A stretch of 64,000 bases of DNA, taken from positions 1 to 64,000 of the forward strand of contig JBILYK010000002.1 of NCBI GenBank assembly GCA_044377735.1. Direction: 5' to 3'. Every line of letters starts with the position of its first letter. Within the stretch, counting starts at the first letter, position 1. The notes under the pieces are model-generated. The model ran no database searches. It had not been told where the DNA came from and was given only the letters and a program-made list of their open reading frames with translations. This document shows, piece by piece, positions 33,062-41,127 of this stretch. Made by a program: the position numbers and the translations under genes. The stretch is from Tabrizicola_A sp044377735. Its GTDB lineage: Bacteria > Pseudomonadota > Alphaproteobacteria > Rhodobacterales > Rhodobacteraceae.

Positions 33062-33720
33062 CAGTCCCCGGTCGCTACAAGTTGCCAGTTCGGGTCTTGC
33101 ACGCCCATGCGGCGGGCAAAGGTCCAAGCGTCGCGCTGGCGTTTGGGGCTGGTGGGGTGACCGTCGACCACTTCACCGGCGCTGTTACGGACCACGGTGG
33201 TCAGCTCCCCTGTAAAGCGGACGGTGATTTCGGCGGTTCTTGAGGTGGAGTCAAACTCAGCCTCAGCAACGGCGAGTTCGCGCAGGCCGATGAAATTGGC
33301 CTCGACCGTCAGGCCCTGCCTTTCGCGGGCGTTGATCGCTTGTGCAAAGCTGGCCTCGACCTCATCGTTCAGGAATGGGCGGATGCTGTCGAGATCGCCA
33401 CGCTCATAGGCCATGAGGATCATTTCATAGGCCCCGCGCGCGCCTGTCAGGAATTCGGACACGGAAAATCCGGGTTCGGCCTGTTTCATGGCCATCATGG
33501 CGCGGGCGGCGTCCGTGCCTTCGGCCACATGATCAGTGATATCGCGGTCAAGGCCACCCTCGATAACCTCAAACTTCTGGTTAGCGCGGGATCTGGTTGG
33601 ATCGGCCGGCACGGCAGGTTTTTCGAACCCATCGCGCGTTCCCAGAACTGCGCGCAGTTTCAGGATGAGGAAAACTGCGATCCCGGCAAGAACCAGAAGC
33701 TGCAACAGGGAAGAATTCAT
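33061..33720 (-). CDS. Tim44-like membrane-associated protein
   Basis: A 219-residue protein with a short N-terminal membrane anchor (SSLLQLLVLAGIAVFLILKL, about residues 3-22), a linker to about residue 75, and a Tim44/TIM44-like domain (AYEMILMAYERGDLDSIRPFLND and following cone-shaped fold). In alphaproteobacteria this gene is regularly next to mltA and smr, and the domain is related to mitochondrial Tim44 without being an import motor. It is probably linked to envelope assembly. The start at 33720 is supported by GAGG upstream; a 402-residue frame reaching 34269 would run antisense through fxsA. Confidence 0.88.
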   Translation of the reverse strand: MNSSLLQLLVLAGIAVFLILKLRAVLGTRDGFEKPAVPADPTRSRANQKFEVIEGGLDRDITDHVAEGTDAARAMMAMKQAEPGFSVSEFLTGARGAYEMILMAYERGDLDSIRPFLNDEVEASFAQAINARERQGLTVEANFIGLRELAVAEAEFDSTSRTAEITVRFTGELTTVVRNSAGEVVDGHPTSPKRQRDAWTFARRMGVQDPNWQLVATGD

Positions 33721-33828
33721 ATCGACCTCGGCACTCAATTGCCCAAAGGGTTGGCGGTTTGGGCTTAGAGAGCTTATGTAGGGACTGTGGGTGCGCAAGT
33801 CCAGTTTGCAGCGCCGGGGAACGAAAAC

Positions 33829-34272
33829 ATGTGGGTCTTTGCGCTTATTCTGGCCGTGCCGCTGATCGAAATCGGTCTTTTTGTCACGCTTGGCGGGGTC
33901 TTGGGGCTTTGGGGCACCTTGGCCTTTGTGCTGGCGTCCTCCGTTCTGGGGGTTTCCATCTTGCGGCGCGCGGCGGAACCCGGGCAGCGGCGCGGCGGTA
34001 TCCCCTTGCGTCAGGTGGCGCGGGGTGGGTTTTCGGTGGTGGCGGCGCTGCTGTTGATCTTGCCGGGGTTTTTGACCAGCGCCTTGGGGCTGATCCTGTT
34101 GATCCCGGTCGTTCAGCGGGCTGTTATTGCGCTGGTGGGCCAGCGTTTGGCGGCGCGCGGGTTCCGCTTTGACGCCAATCCGCCCCAAGATGAGGTGGTG
34201 GAGGGGGAGTTTACCGTGGTGGTCGAGCCGCGCGATGACGCGCTGCCGCCCTCGCGCTGGACCCGGCATTGA
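33829..34272 (+). CDS. fxsA: FxsA-family membrane protein
   Basis: A 147-residue inner-membrane protein with two to four hydrophobic segments: MWVFALILAVPLIEIGLFVTLGGVLGLWGT at the start, AFVLASSVLGVSI, and FSVVAALLLILPGFLTSALGLILLIPVVQ after a basic loop. The motif LPGFLTSALGLILLIP is characteristic of FxsA, known from E. coli for suppressing phage T7 exclusion by F plasmids. The C-terminal tail is acidic and cytoplasmic. I start at 33829, where GGGGA lies 8 nt upstream; the frame is open to 33787. It is divergent from the Tim44-like gene and followed by secB after 57 bp. Confidence 0.9.
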   Translation: MWVFALILAVPLIEIGLFVTLGGVLGLWGTLAFVLASSVLGVSILRRAAEPGQRRGGIPLRQVARGGFSVVAALLLILPGFLTSALGLILLIPVVQRAVIALVGQRLAARGFRFDANPPQDEVVEGEFTVVVEPRDDALPPSRWTRH

Positions 34273-34329
34273 GGCCGCCTGATTGACCTGCTAGGAACGG
34301 CGTCAAGATCGTATTGAGGAGTTAAGGGA

Positions 34330-34815
34330 ATGGCCGAGGAAAACGGCGCTGATCAGCAGGTTCGCAGGCCGAAGATGTTGGTGCAGTTCGTTCGCGACAT
34401 GTCGTTTGAGAACGTGGTGGCGCAAAAGGGCGTGTCGGGCACCGATGTGCAGCCTGATATTCAGGTGGCTGTCAGCTTGGATGCGCGCAAGCGGCAGGTG
34501 GAACACCAGTATGAGGTCGTCACGAAGTACAAGGTGACGTCGAAGAACAAGGCCACCGGCGATATGTTGTTCCTGCTGGAGGTGGATTACGGCAGTGTGT
34601 GGCACGTTGAAGGTGTGCCACAGGACCAGCTGCACCCCTACCTGCTCATTGAGTGTCCCAGCATGATGTTCCCCTTTGTGCGGCGCATCATTTCGGATGT
34701 CACCCGCGATGGCGGCTTCCCGCCGTTGAACATCGATACCGTCGATTTTCTGGCGCTCTATCGTCAGGAAATGGCGCGTCGCGCCCAAGCGCAGGCACAA
34801 GCGGTTCCGAACTGA
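34330..34815 (+). CDS. secB: Protein-export chaperone SecB
   Basis: SecB keeps preproteins unfolded and delivers them to SecA. The 161-residue protein has the family's N-terminal KMLVQFVRDMSFEN, PDIQVAVSLDAR, a central VEHQYEVVTKYKV, LHPYLLIECPSMMFPFVRRII and DGGFPPLNIDTVDFLALYRQ, with a disordered Ala/Gln-rich end. Length and conservation are normal. It is preceded by AAGGGA and followed by a terminator-type hairpin shared with the convergent dnaQ gene. By known gene order, secB borders the dnaQ-coaE-aroE-maf block in Rhodobacterales. Confidence 0.96.
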   Translation: MAEENGADQQVRRPKMLVQFVRDMSFENVVAQKGVSGTDVQPDIQVAVSLDARKRQVEHQYEVVTKYKVTSKNKATGDMLFLLEVDYGSVWHVEGVPQDQLHPYLLIECPSMMFPFVRRIISDVTRDGGFPPLNIDTVDFLALYRQEMARRAQAQAQAVPN

Positions 34816-34823
34816 GGCTTTTA

Positions 34824-34853
34824 AAAGGCTGGCCCCTCGCTGGGCTGGCCTTT
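34824..34853 (+). terminator. Hairpin between convergent secB and dnaQ
   Basis: AAAGGC and GCCTTT pair, then a 2x2 internal mismatch, then GCCC and GGGC pair around a short loop. The symmetric A/T flanks could serve both strands. It starts 9 bp after the secB stop and overlaps the dnaQ stop. Confidence 0.6.
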
Positions 34854-35550
34854 ACGCCCGCTTTGTCCAAAGCGCGGCCGCGCCAAGCTTGCCGACCAAG
34901 GCTGCATGCGCAGCGGCCTCATCGGCGGTGATGCGGGGCGACAGCGGTTCGGGGCGCGGGCGGGGACGCCAATCATCGCTTTGCGCCGATCCGGATGCGT
35001 CGTTTTTCGCAGGCTGGCTGGCCAACGCGAAATCGGGTTGGCGGCCGCCGATCAGTTCCAGATAAATCTCAGCCAGAATCTCGCTGTCCAAAAGCGCGCC
35101 GTGCTTTTCGCGCGCAGAATTGTCGACGCCAAATCGGCGGCAGAGGGCATCAAGCGAGGCCGGGGAGCCCGGGAACTTTTGGCGCGAGATGGCCAGCGTA
35201 TCGATGGCGCGCGGCCAGTCGATGGGGGGCAGGCCGACCAGTTTCAGTTCAAAATTCAAGAACTTGATATCGAAGGCGGCGTTGTGGATGACCAGCTTGG
35301 CATCGCCGATGAAGTCGAGAAAGGCGCGGCCAATGTTGCGAAACACCGGTTTGTCGCGCAGGAAGTCATCACCCAGTCCGTGAACTTCGAACGCCTCTTT
35401 AGGCACGGAGCGTTGTGGGTTGATGTATTGGTGATAGGTGCGGCCGGTGGGCATGTGGTTGAACAGCTCCACCGCGCCGATTTCCACGATGCGGTGGCCT
35501 TCAGAGGGTTCAAAGCCAGTGGTTTCGGTATCCAGAACGATTTCACGCAT
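34852..35550 (-). CDS. dnaQ: DNA polymerase III epsilon subunit (proofreading)
   Basis: DnaQ is the 3'-5' proofreading exonuclease of the replicative polymerase. The 232-residue protein has the DEDDh motifs: EIVLDTETTGFEP (D7, E9), HNAAFDIKFL (exo II), and EKHGALLDSEILAEIYLEL (exo III with His and Asp). The C-terminus is a proline- and arginine-rich tail for polymerase contact. The start at 35550 overlaps coaE by 8 bp. The 353-residue open frame upstream is an extension through coaE and is not used. Gene order dnaQ-coaE-aroE-maf next to an origin is conserved in alphaproteobacteria. Confidence 0.95.
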   Translation of the reverse strand: MREIVLDTETTGFEPSEGHRIVEIGAVELFNHMPTGRTYHQYINPQRSVPKEAFEVHGLGDDFLRDKPVFRNIGRAFLDFIGDAKLVIHNAAFDIKFLNFELKLVGLPPIDWPRAIDTLAISRQKFPGSPASLDALCRRFGVDNSAREKHGALLDSEILAEIYLELIGGRQPDFALASQPAKNDASGSAQSDDWRPRPRPEPLSPRITADEAAAHAALVGKLGAAALWTKRA

Positions 35551-36139
35551 GGCGGCGACCTTCGCGGATGTGGGTGATGAGCGCGCGAACATAGGCGCGG
35601 GTGCTGTCGAGGGACAGGGTTTCCACGATATGCGTGGCGCGGGCGCGCTTTTCGGCGTCGGGCATCTGACGGGCGAGGAGGGTTTGAAATTGGTCCTCGT
35701 TGAGGGTGCCACGCGCCATGATGCGGACCTTTTGCAGCGCGGGCGGCGCTGTGCAAAGAAGCGTGGCGTCCACCTGCGCCTCGGTGCCTTTTTCGAACAG
35801 AAGCGGGATGTCGAGGACGACGATATCGGCGTGGCCCGAGGCGATGAAGGCGTCGCGATCAGCAGCGACGAGCGGATGGACGATGGCTTCAAGCTGTGCC
35901 AGCGCGGATGCATCTGTGCCGATCCAGCGTTTCAGGGCATCGCGGTCAAGCCCGGCGGCGGTTTGGGCCTGAGGACAAAGTGCCGCAATCGGGGCCACGG
36001 CTGCGCCGTTTGGGCCGTAAAGCCGATGCACGGCGGCATCGGCATCCCAGACGGGCAGGCCTTCATTGGCAAACATGGCGGCTGTGGTGGATTTGCCCAT
36101 GCCGATGGAGCCGGTCAATCCAAGGCGAAAGGCTGTCAT
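35543..36139 (-). CDS. coaE: Dephospho-CoA kinase
   Basis: CoaE phosphorylates the ribose 3'-OH of dephospho-CoA, the last step of coenzyme A synthesis. The 198-residue protein has the P-loop GLTGSIGMGKSTT (about 7-19), VWDADAAVHRLY with the conserved D-x-D/A pattern, the lid region HPLV...ADIVVLDIPLLFEK and the basic CTAPPALQKVRIMARG near residue 130. It overlaps dnaQ by 8 bp at its end and aroE by 4 bp (ATGA) at its start, so the three genes are co-translated. Confidence 0.95.
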   Translation of the reverse strand: MTAFRLGLTGSIGMGKSTTAAMFANEGLPVWDADAAVHRLYGPNGAAVAPIAALCPQAQTAAGLDRDALKRWIGTDASALAQLEAIVHPLVAADRDAFIASGHADIVVLDIPLLFEKGTEAQVDATLLCTAPPALQKVRIMARGTLNEDQFQTLLARQMPDAEKRARATHIVETLSLDSTRAYVRALITHIREGRRHA

Positions 36140-36975
36140 GCGCTGAGCACGGCTTGGCGGGTGGCCTCATCCACCACAGGTGTGGGGCCGAACCAGCGTT
36201 CAAAGCCGGGGGCCGCCTGATGCAAGAGCATGCCAAGGCCGTCGACGATGGTGGCACCGCGCTGTTCGGCCTCGGCCAGAAAGGCAGTTTTGAGAGGGTT
36301 GTAGACCAGATCGTTCACCACGGCCCCTGGTTCAATCGCATCAAGCGGCACACGGAATTCGGGCTTGCCAGCCATGCCGAGCGAGGTCGTGTTAATGACG
36401 GTGGCTGCCCCTTCCAGCATATTGGCGGCCTGAACCCAGTCATAGACAACCAACTTGGCCCCGAAATCGGCGCGCAAAGCTTCGGCGCGCGGGCGCGAGC
36501 GGTTGGAGATGCGGATTTCTGGCACGCCGACTTCGATCAGCGCGGCGACCACGGCGCGGGCGGCACCCCCGGCCCCAAAGACGGCGGCGGGGCCAGCGGC
36601 GGGGACCCAGTGCGGGGCGTTCTGACGCAGATTGGCGACAAAGCCCGCGCCATCGGTGTTGTCGGCGTGGATCTTGCCGTCTTTGCGGAAGATCAGCGTG
36701 TTGGCTGCCCCGATCAAAGCGGCGCGGTCGGTGATGACGTCGGCGATCTTGAGAATGGCCTCTTTGTGGGGAAGCGTGACATTCAGCCCGACGAAGCCGA
36801 TTTTGGGCAGATGGCGCAGGGTGGTTTCAAGGTCTGCCGGGGCGACATCCATGGGGATGTAATGGCCCTTGACGCCATAGCGGCGCAGCCAGAACCCATG
36901 CAGGGCCGGGGAGCGGCTGTGCGCGATGGGGTGACCGATGACACCTGCAAGAGGGATTTTGGCAAGCTCTGTCAT
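36136..36975 (-). CDS. aroE: Shikimate dehydrogenase
   Basis: AroE reduces 3-dehydroshikimate with NADPH in aromatic amino-acid synthesis. The 279-residue protein has substrate-binding HPIAHSRSPALHGFW (15-29), the catalytic lysine in NVTLPHKEA (K71), the partner Asp in HADNTDGAGF (near 105), the Rossmann motif FGAGGAARAVVAAL (about 130-145), ISNRSRPRAEAL and a C-terminal LLHQAAPGFERWFG. It starts at 36975, overlapping maf by 4 bp. All motifs are present. Confidence 0.95.
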   Translation of the reverse strand: MTELAKIPLAGVIGHPIAHSRSPALHGFWLRRYGVKGHYIPMDVAPADLETTLRHLPKIGFVGLNVTLPHKEAILKIADVITDRAALIGAANTLIFRKDGKIHADNTDGAGFVANLRQNAPHWVPAAGPAAVFGAGGAARAVVAALIEVGVPEIRISNRSRPRAEALRADFGAKLVVYDWVQAANMLEGAATVINTTSLGMAGKPEFRVPLDAIEPGAVVNDLVYNPLKTAFLAEAEQRGATIVDGLGMLLHQAAPGFERWFGPTPVVDEATRQAVLSA

Positions 36976-37571
36976 GCCGGAATAAAACCTCGGGTCGCGA
37001 GATAGGACAAGAGGGGAAGCAGCGGGAGGCCAAGGATGTTGAAATAATCGCCCTCTATCCTGTCAAAAAGCCGAACGCCTTCTGCTTCGAGCATGTAGGC
37101 GCCGACCGAGTGACCAATTTCGGGCCAGTTTCTGGCGAGGTAATCATCGAGGTAATCTTCACTGAAAGCGCGCATTGTGAGGCGCGCCTGGCCGACATGA
37201 CGCCAGATAGCCTGGCCATCATCATAAAGCACAGCGGCTGACAACAGGCTGTGGGTCTGGCCGCGCAAGGACAGAAGCTGGCTGCGGGCCTGATCCTGAG
37301 ACGTTGGTTTGGCAAAGGCGATGCCTTTGAAATCAAGAACCTGATCGCAGCCGAGAACCAGACTGCCGGGGGTGCGGCTGGCGATCCGGGCGGCCTTCAT
37401 CTCGGCCAAGGCATCGGCGATGTCGCGGGGGGTGGCGCCTTCGGCCTCGAGGCTTTGGCGGATGGTTTCCTCATCAACGCGGGCAGCCTGAGCCGACACG
37501 TTAAGCCCCGCGTTGCGAAGAAGCTGGAGGCGGATTGGCGAGGTGGATGCGAGGATCAGGGGGCGGGACAT
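36972..37571 (-). CDS. maf: Maf-family nucleoside triphosphate pyrophosphatase
   Basis: Maf proteins hydrolyse non-canonical or modified nucleotides to monophosphates, and some influence cell division. The 199-residue protein shows the N-terminal ILASTSPIRLQLL, the acidic DEETIRQSL, the metal-binding VLGCDQVLDF and a C-terminal IEGDYFNILGLPL. It starts at 37571, directly beside the candidate replication origin, and a perfect DnaA box begins 3 bp upstream of this ATG. It heads the leftward operon maf-aroE-coaE-dnaQ. Confidence 0.94.
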   Translation of the reverse strand: MSRPLILASTSPIRLQLLRNAGLNVSAQAARVDEETIRQSLEAEGATPRDIADALAEMKAARIASRTPGSLVLGCDQVLDFKGIAFAKPTSQDQARSQLLSLRGQTHSLLSAAVLYDDGQAIWRHVGQARLTMRAFSEDYLDDYLARNWPEIGHSVGAYMLEAEGVRLFDRIEGDYFNILGLPLLPLLSYLATRGFIPA

Positions 37572-37574
37572 GGC

Positions 37575-37583
37575 TGTGGATAA
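37575..37583 (-). promoter_or_regulatory. DnaA box, perfect consensus
   Basis: TGTGGATAA on the plus strand is the exact complement of TTATCCACA. It begins 3 bp upstream of the maf start codon, at the left border of the oriC candidate. Confidence 0.75.
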
Positions 37584-37676
37584 GATGTGAGGGGCTTTGG
37601 GGATCAGTGGCAGCTTCGCGGTACAATGACCACAGGGTGTTGGCAACTGTGACCTTGTCAAGTCGAATGGCAGAGT

Positions 37677-37685
37677 TTTTCCACA
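37677..37685 (+). promoter_or_regulatory. DnaA-like box, one mismatch
   Basis: TTTTCCACA differs from TTATCCACA at the third base only. It lies 93 bp from the perfect box, inside the oriC candidate and before its AT-rich part. Confidence 0.5.
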
Positions 37686-37821
37686 TCAGGACAAAGGTCC
37701 AGGCACGGATGGGATAGTGTGTTATCCGAGAGCTATTCGGACCTGAGCTGTGGGTCGTAATCTGGGTTAATAGATTGATTTATAAATATTAATCTACACT
37801 GGACGGACTTGGTCCCATATT

Positions 37822-37845
37822 GCCCACAGGGTTTTGCTTGTGGGC
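37822..37845. repeat. Inverted repeat with DnaA-like arms in oriC candidate
   Basis: GCCCACA and TGTGGGC flank a 10-bp spacer perfectly. Each arm contains CCACA/TGTGG, the 3' part of the DnaA box, just right of the AT-rich stretch. It could pair boxes for DnaA or form a hairpin; it is a plausible but unproven origin element. Confidence 0.5.
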
Positions 37846-37958
37846 AGATTTGGGGATCAAGGCGGCTGTTCCGATACCCACAGGGCCTACATCTACATCT
37901 TCCATTAAGACTCTATTTCTTTAAGAAGAAGAGAAGCAACAAAGATGACAGGGATCAA

Positions 37959-38423
37959 ATGGGCGGGTTTTTGGCGGATTGGTATCTTTGGACCAAAGCG
38001 TTGCATGTTGTATCGGTCATCTCTTGGTTGGCGGGTCTGTTCTACTTGCCTCGGCTTTATGTCTATCATGTTGAAGGGTTAAGGAAACAAGGCGTGGTCC
38101 CTGGTGGTGAGATGGATCAGTTGTTTCAGCATCAAGAGCGGTTATTGCTGCGGGCGATCATGAACCCAGCGATGATTGCCACCTGGGTTTTTGGATTGGC
38201 GTTGGTGGTCACGCCGGGGATTATTGTCTGGACCGAGGTTTGGGTTTGGGTAAAGGCGATTTCGGTTCTGGCCATGACGGTGTTCCACATGTGGCTGGCC
38301 ACGCGCCGAAAAGCGTTTCTGGCAGGTGAGAACCAGTTGTCAGGGCGGCAGTACCGCATGATGAATGAGGTCCCGACGGTCTTTATGCTGTTGATCGTTT
38401 TTGCGGTGATCTTGAAGTTCTGA
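37959..38423 (+). CDS. hemJ: Protoporphyrinogen IX oxidase HemJ
   Basis: HemJ carries out the penultimate step of heme synthesis, oxidising protoporphyrinogen IX to protoporphyrin IX, in bacteria that lack HemG and true HemY-type oxidases. The 154-residue protein has four membrane spans. It has the conserved TKALHVVSVISWLAGLFYLPRLYVYH (two conserved His), WVWVKAISVLAMTVFHMWLA and a C-terminal KFL-type end. I choose the ATG at 37959 with AGGGA 5 nt upstream; the open frame to 37809 runs into the origin candidate without support. It is first on the right arm, before rho. Confidence 0.9.
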   Translation: MGGFLADWYLWTKALHVVSVISWLAGLFYLPRLYVYHVEGLRKQGVVPGGEMDQLFQHQERLLLRAIMNPAMIATWVFGLALVVTPGIIVWTEVWVWVKAISVLAMTVFHMWLATRRKAFLAGENQLSGRQYRMMNEVPTVFMLLIVFAVILKF

Positions 38424-38434
38424 ACGCTTGACTC

Positions 38435-38458
38435 GGGCCATTTGCCGCCGTATGGCCC
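38435..38458 (+). terminator. Hairpin after hemJ
   Basis: GGGCCAT and ATGGCCC form a perfect 7-bp stem with a 10-nt loop, starting 12 bp after the hemJ stop. It lacks a clear T-run, so it may slow rather than end transcription into rho. Confidence 0.45.
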
Positions 38459-38545
38459 AAATATGCGCGGGCCGTCCGGCCAGAAGCGCTCTCCTGTTCA
38501 CCGCTATGCTGATCGCCTGAGTTTGGCGAGCCGAAGGATATACTA

Positions 38546-39817
38546 ATGACTGTCGAGCATTTGAATCTTGCCGATCTGAAGGCGAAAACGCCGGCTGAAC
38601 TGCTGGCGATGGCCGAGGAATGGGAGATCGAGAACGCGCCCTCGATGCGCAAGGGCGAGATGATGTTCTCGATCTTGAAAGAGCATGCCGAGGAAGGCTG
38701 GGAAATCGGCGGCGACGGTGTGTTGGAGGTATTGCAGGACGGGTTTGGATTCTTGCGCAGCCCTTCGGCAAACTATCTGCCAGGGCCGGATGACATTTAT
38801 GTGGGCCCTGAGATGATCCGGCAGTTTTCGCTGCGGACGGGGGATTCAATTGAAGGCGTTATTCAGGCGCCGCGCGAGAATGAGAGATATTTCAGTCTGA
38901 TCAAGGCGACGAAGATCAACTTTGATGATCCGGAGAAGGCGCGTCATAAGGTGCACTTCGACAACCTGACGCCACTTTATCCCGATGAGCGGTTGAAGAT
39001 GGAGATTGAGGACCCGACATTGAAGGACCGCTCGGCCCGGATCATCGATCTGGTCTGCCCGATTGGCAAAGGCCAGCGGGCGTTGATCGTAGCGCCACCG
39101 CGGACGGGTAAGACGGTGCTGCTGCAGAACATCGCCCATTCGATCGCGACCAATCACCCGGAATGCTATTTGATCGTGCTGTTGATCGACGAACGGCCCG
39201 AGGAAGTGACCGACATGCAGCGCAGCGTGCGCGGTGAGGTGGTGTCCTCGACCTTTGACGAACCGGCAACGCGCCATGTGGCCGTGGCAGAGATGGTGAT
39301 CGAGAAGGCCAAGCGTTTGGTCGAGCACAAGCGCGATGTTGTCATCTTGCTGGATTCGATCACCCGGCTTGGGCGGGCGTTCAACACGGTGGTGCCGTCG
39401 AGTGGTAAGGTTTTGACTGGTGGCGTGGATGCCAACGCGTTGCAGCGGCCAAAGCGGTTCTTTGGTGCGGCTCGAAACATCGAAGAAGGCGGGTCGCTGA
39501 CGATTATTGCAACTGCCTTGATCGACACTGGAAGCCGGATGGACGAGGTGATCTTCGAAGAATTCAAGGGCACCGGCAACAGCGAGATCGTCCTGGACCG
39601 TAAGGTGGCGGACAAGCGTGTGTTCCCGGCGATTGATATTCTGAAGTCGGGGACCCGGAAGGAAGATCTGTTGGTAGATAAGATGGATCTGCAGAAGACC
39701 TATGTATTGCGTCGGATTCTGAACCCAATGGGAACCACTGACGCGATTGAATTCCTGATATCGAAGCTGAAACAGACCAAGTCGAACGGCGAGTTCTTCG
39801 AGTCTATGAACGCCTGA
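38546..39817 (+). CDS. rho: Transcription termination factor Rho
   Basis: Rho is the hexameric RNA helicase that ends many transcripts. The 423-residue protein has the N-terminal helical lid, the cold-shock-like RNA-binding domain (GVLEVLQDGFGFLRSP, about 58-73), Walker A (APPRTGKTVLL, about 183-193), the Q-loop region, Walker B VVILLDSITRLGRAFN and the R-loop GGSLTIIATALIDTGSRMDE. All are close to the E. coli pattern. It has its own gap of 122 bp upstream, and a 27-bp gap to mnmE. Confidence 0.97.
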   Translation: MTVEHLNLADLKAKTPAELLAMAEEWEIENAPSMRKGEMMFSILKEHAEEGWEIGGDGVLEVLQDGFGFLRSPSANYLPGPDDIYVGPEMIRQFSLRTGDSIEGVIQAPRENERYFSLIKATKINFDDPEKARHKVHFDNLTPLYPDERLKMEIEDPTLKDRSARIIDLVCPIGKGQRALIVAPPRTGKTVLLQNIAHSIATNHPECYLIVLLIDERPEEVTDMQRSVRGEVVSSTFDEPATRHVAVAEMVIEKAKRLVEHKRDVVILLDSITRLGRAFNTVVPSSGKVLTGGVDANALQRPKRFFGAARNIEEGGSLTIIATALIDTGSRMDEVIFEEFKGTGNSEIVLDRKVADKRVFPAIDILKSGTRKEDLLVDKMDLQKTYVLRRILNPMGTTDAIEFLISKLKQTKSNGEFFESMNA

Positions 39818-39844
39818 TCGTCTTTACTTTCAAGGGGTTGGGTG

Positions 39845-41125
39845 ATGGACACAGTATTCGCCCTTGCAAGTGCCCGGGGGAAAGCCGGGGTTGCCGTCAT
39901 TCGGGTGTCTGGTGATCAAGCTTGGCTGGCTGCGGAGGCGCTGTGCGGTGCATTGCCAGAACCTCGCAGGGCTGGGCTTCGCCGGGTTAGCCATGAAGGT
40001 CGGGTGCTGGATGAGGCGCTTGTGCTGGTGTTTGAGGCGGGGGCGAGCTTTACGGGTGAGCCGTCTGTTGAGCTTCAGATTCATGGTGGGACGGCGACTG
40101 TTCGGGCAGTGTTGCGGGCGTTAGCGGCGCAACCTGGCTTGAGGCTTGCCGAGCCGGGTGAGTTCAGCCGACGCGCTCTTGAGAACGGGCGCATGGATCT
40201 GACGCAGATCGAGGGGATGGCCGATCTGATTGACGCGGAGACGGAGGCCCAGCGGCGCCAAGCTATTGCGGTGATGTCAGGCGATCTGGGGCGGAAAGCC
40301 CAGCTATGGCGCGCTGATCTTGTGCGCGCCTCGGCGCTTTTGGCGGTGACCATCGATTTTTCTGACGAGGACGTACCGGAAGAGGTATCGGAAGAGGTCA
40401 TTCGGCTGTTGAGCGGAGTGCGAGATGGTGTTTGTCGCGAGCTGGCGGGGGCCGGGGCTGCCGAGCGTATCAAGGATGGCTTTGAGGTGGCGATCGTTGG
40501 GGCGCCAAATGTGGGGAAGTCCACTCTTTTGAATACTTTGGCAGGTCGGGAGGCTGCGATTACATCTGATGTTGCGGGCACGACGCGTGATGTGATCGAA
40601 GTGCGGATGGAGATCGAGGGGCTTGCGGTCACCTTGCTTGATACGGCCGGTCTGCGCGAGTCTGATGATCGGGTGGAGCAGATCGGGATTTCCCGAGGAT
40701 TAGACCGGGCACGCAGGGCTGATTTGCGAATTTTTCTGTTGGCAGGCGATGAGACGTTGCCATTGGAGCCAAGCGGGGATGATATTGTTGCTCTTGCTAA
40801 GGCGGATCTTCGGCCTGTTGGGCACTTGGCTGTCTCAGGGAAGACCGGTTCGGGGATAGATGACTTGATCTCTCGGATCGGAACTGTACTTGGTGAGCGT
40901 GTGTCCGGCTCGAGTCTTGTGATTCGTGAGCGTCAGAAGCTTGCGTTGTCGGGCGCGTTGGGGTTTTTGGACTCAGCTCAGGCCGTTCTGCGGGTTGATA
41001 GCGGAGTCGAGCTTGCTGCGGCGGAGGTTCATGCGGCCTCTGTGTCGCTGGAGATGATGATCGGCGCGGTTGGCGTTGAAGACTTGTTGGAAGAGATCTT
41101 CTCGCGCTTTTGTATTGGGAAGTGA
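39845..41125 (+). CDS. mnmE: tRNA modification GTPase MnmE
   Basis: MnmE, with MnmG, installs the cmnm5/nm5 group on wobble uridine of several tRNAs. The 426-residue protein has the N-terminal folate-binding domain (TVFALASARGKAGVAVIRVSG), the helical domain, the inserted GTPase domain with G1 GAPNVGKST (about 219-227), DVAGTTRD (G2) and LLDTAGLRE (G3), and the C-terminal FCIGK with its conserved cysteine. The start at 39845 has AGGGG 7 nt upstream; a GTG three bases earlier is also possible. The stop lies 2 bp before the mnmG ATG, which is inside a parS site. Confidence 0.95.
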   Translation: MDTVFALASARGKAGVAVIRVSGDQAWLAAEALCGALPEPRRAGLRRVSHEGRVLDEALVLVFEAGASFTGEPSVELQIHGGTATVRAVLRALAAQPGLRLAEPGEFSRRALENGRMDLTQIEGMADLIDAETEAQRRQAIAVMSGDLGRKAQLWRADLVRASALLAVTIDFSDEDVPEEVSEEVIRLLSGVRDGVCRELAGAGAAERIKDGFEVAIVGAPNVGKSTLLNTLAGREAAITSDVAGTTRDVIEVRMEIEGLAVTLLDTAGLRESDDRVEQIGISRGLDRARRADLRIFLLAGDETLPLEPSGDDIVALAKADLRPVGHLAVSGKTGSGIDDLISRIGTVLGERVSGSSLVIRERQKLALSGALGFLDSAQAVLRVDSGVELAAAEVHAASVSLEMMIGAVGVEDLLEEIFSRFCIGK

Positions 41126-41127
41126 GG

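Larger units (their letters stand above)
37572..37958. other. Candidate chromosomal replication origin (oriC)
   Basis: The only gene-free gap over 300 bp in the window (387 bp). It contains a perfect DnaA box, a one-mismatch box, further box-like CCACA motifs, a perfect inverted repeat with DnaA-like arms, and an AT-rich segment (about 37764-37799) that could serve as unwinding element. Neighbours on both sides point away from it: maf-aroE-coaE-dnaQ to the left, hemJ-rho-mnmE-mnmG-parAB to the right. This is the usual origin setting in alphaproteobacteria, where hemE or related heme genes sit near oriC. The assignment is inference from these signs; strand-bias and replication data are not visible here. 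Confidence 0.72.

Noticed and set aside
33721..34269. Extended 402-residue Tim44-like frame
   Set aside because: The extension is antisense to fxsA and low complexity; the membrane anchor and ribosome binding site point to 33720.
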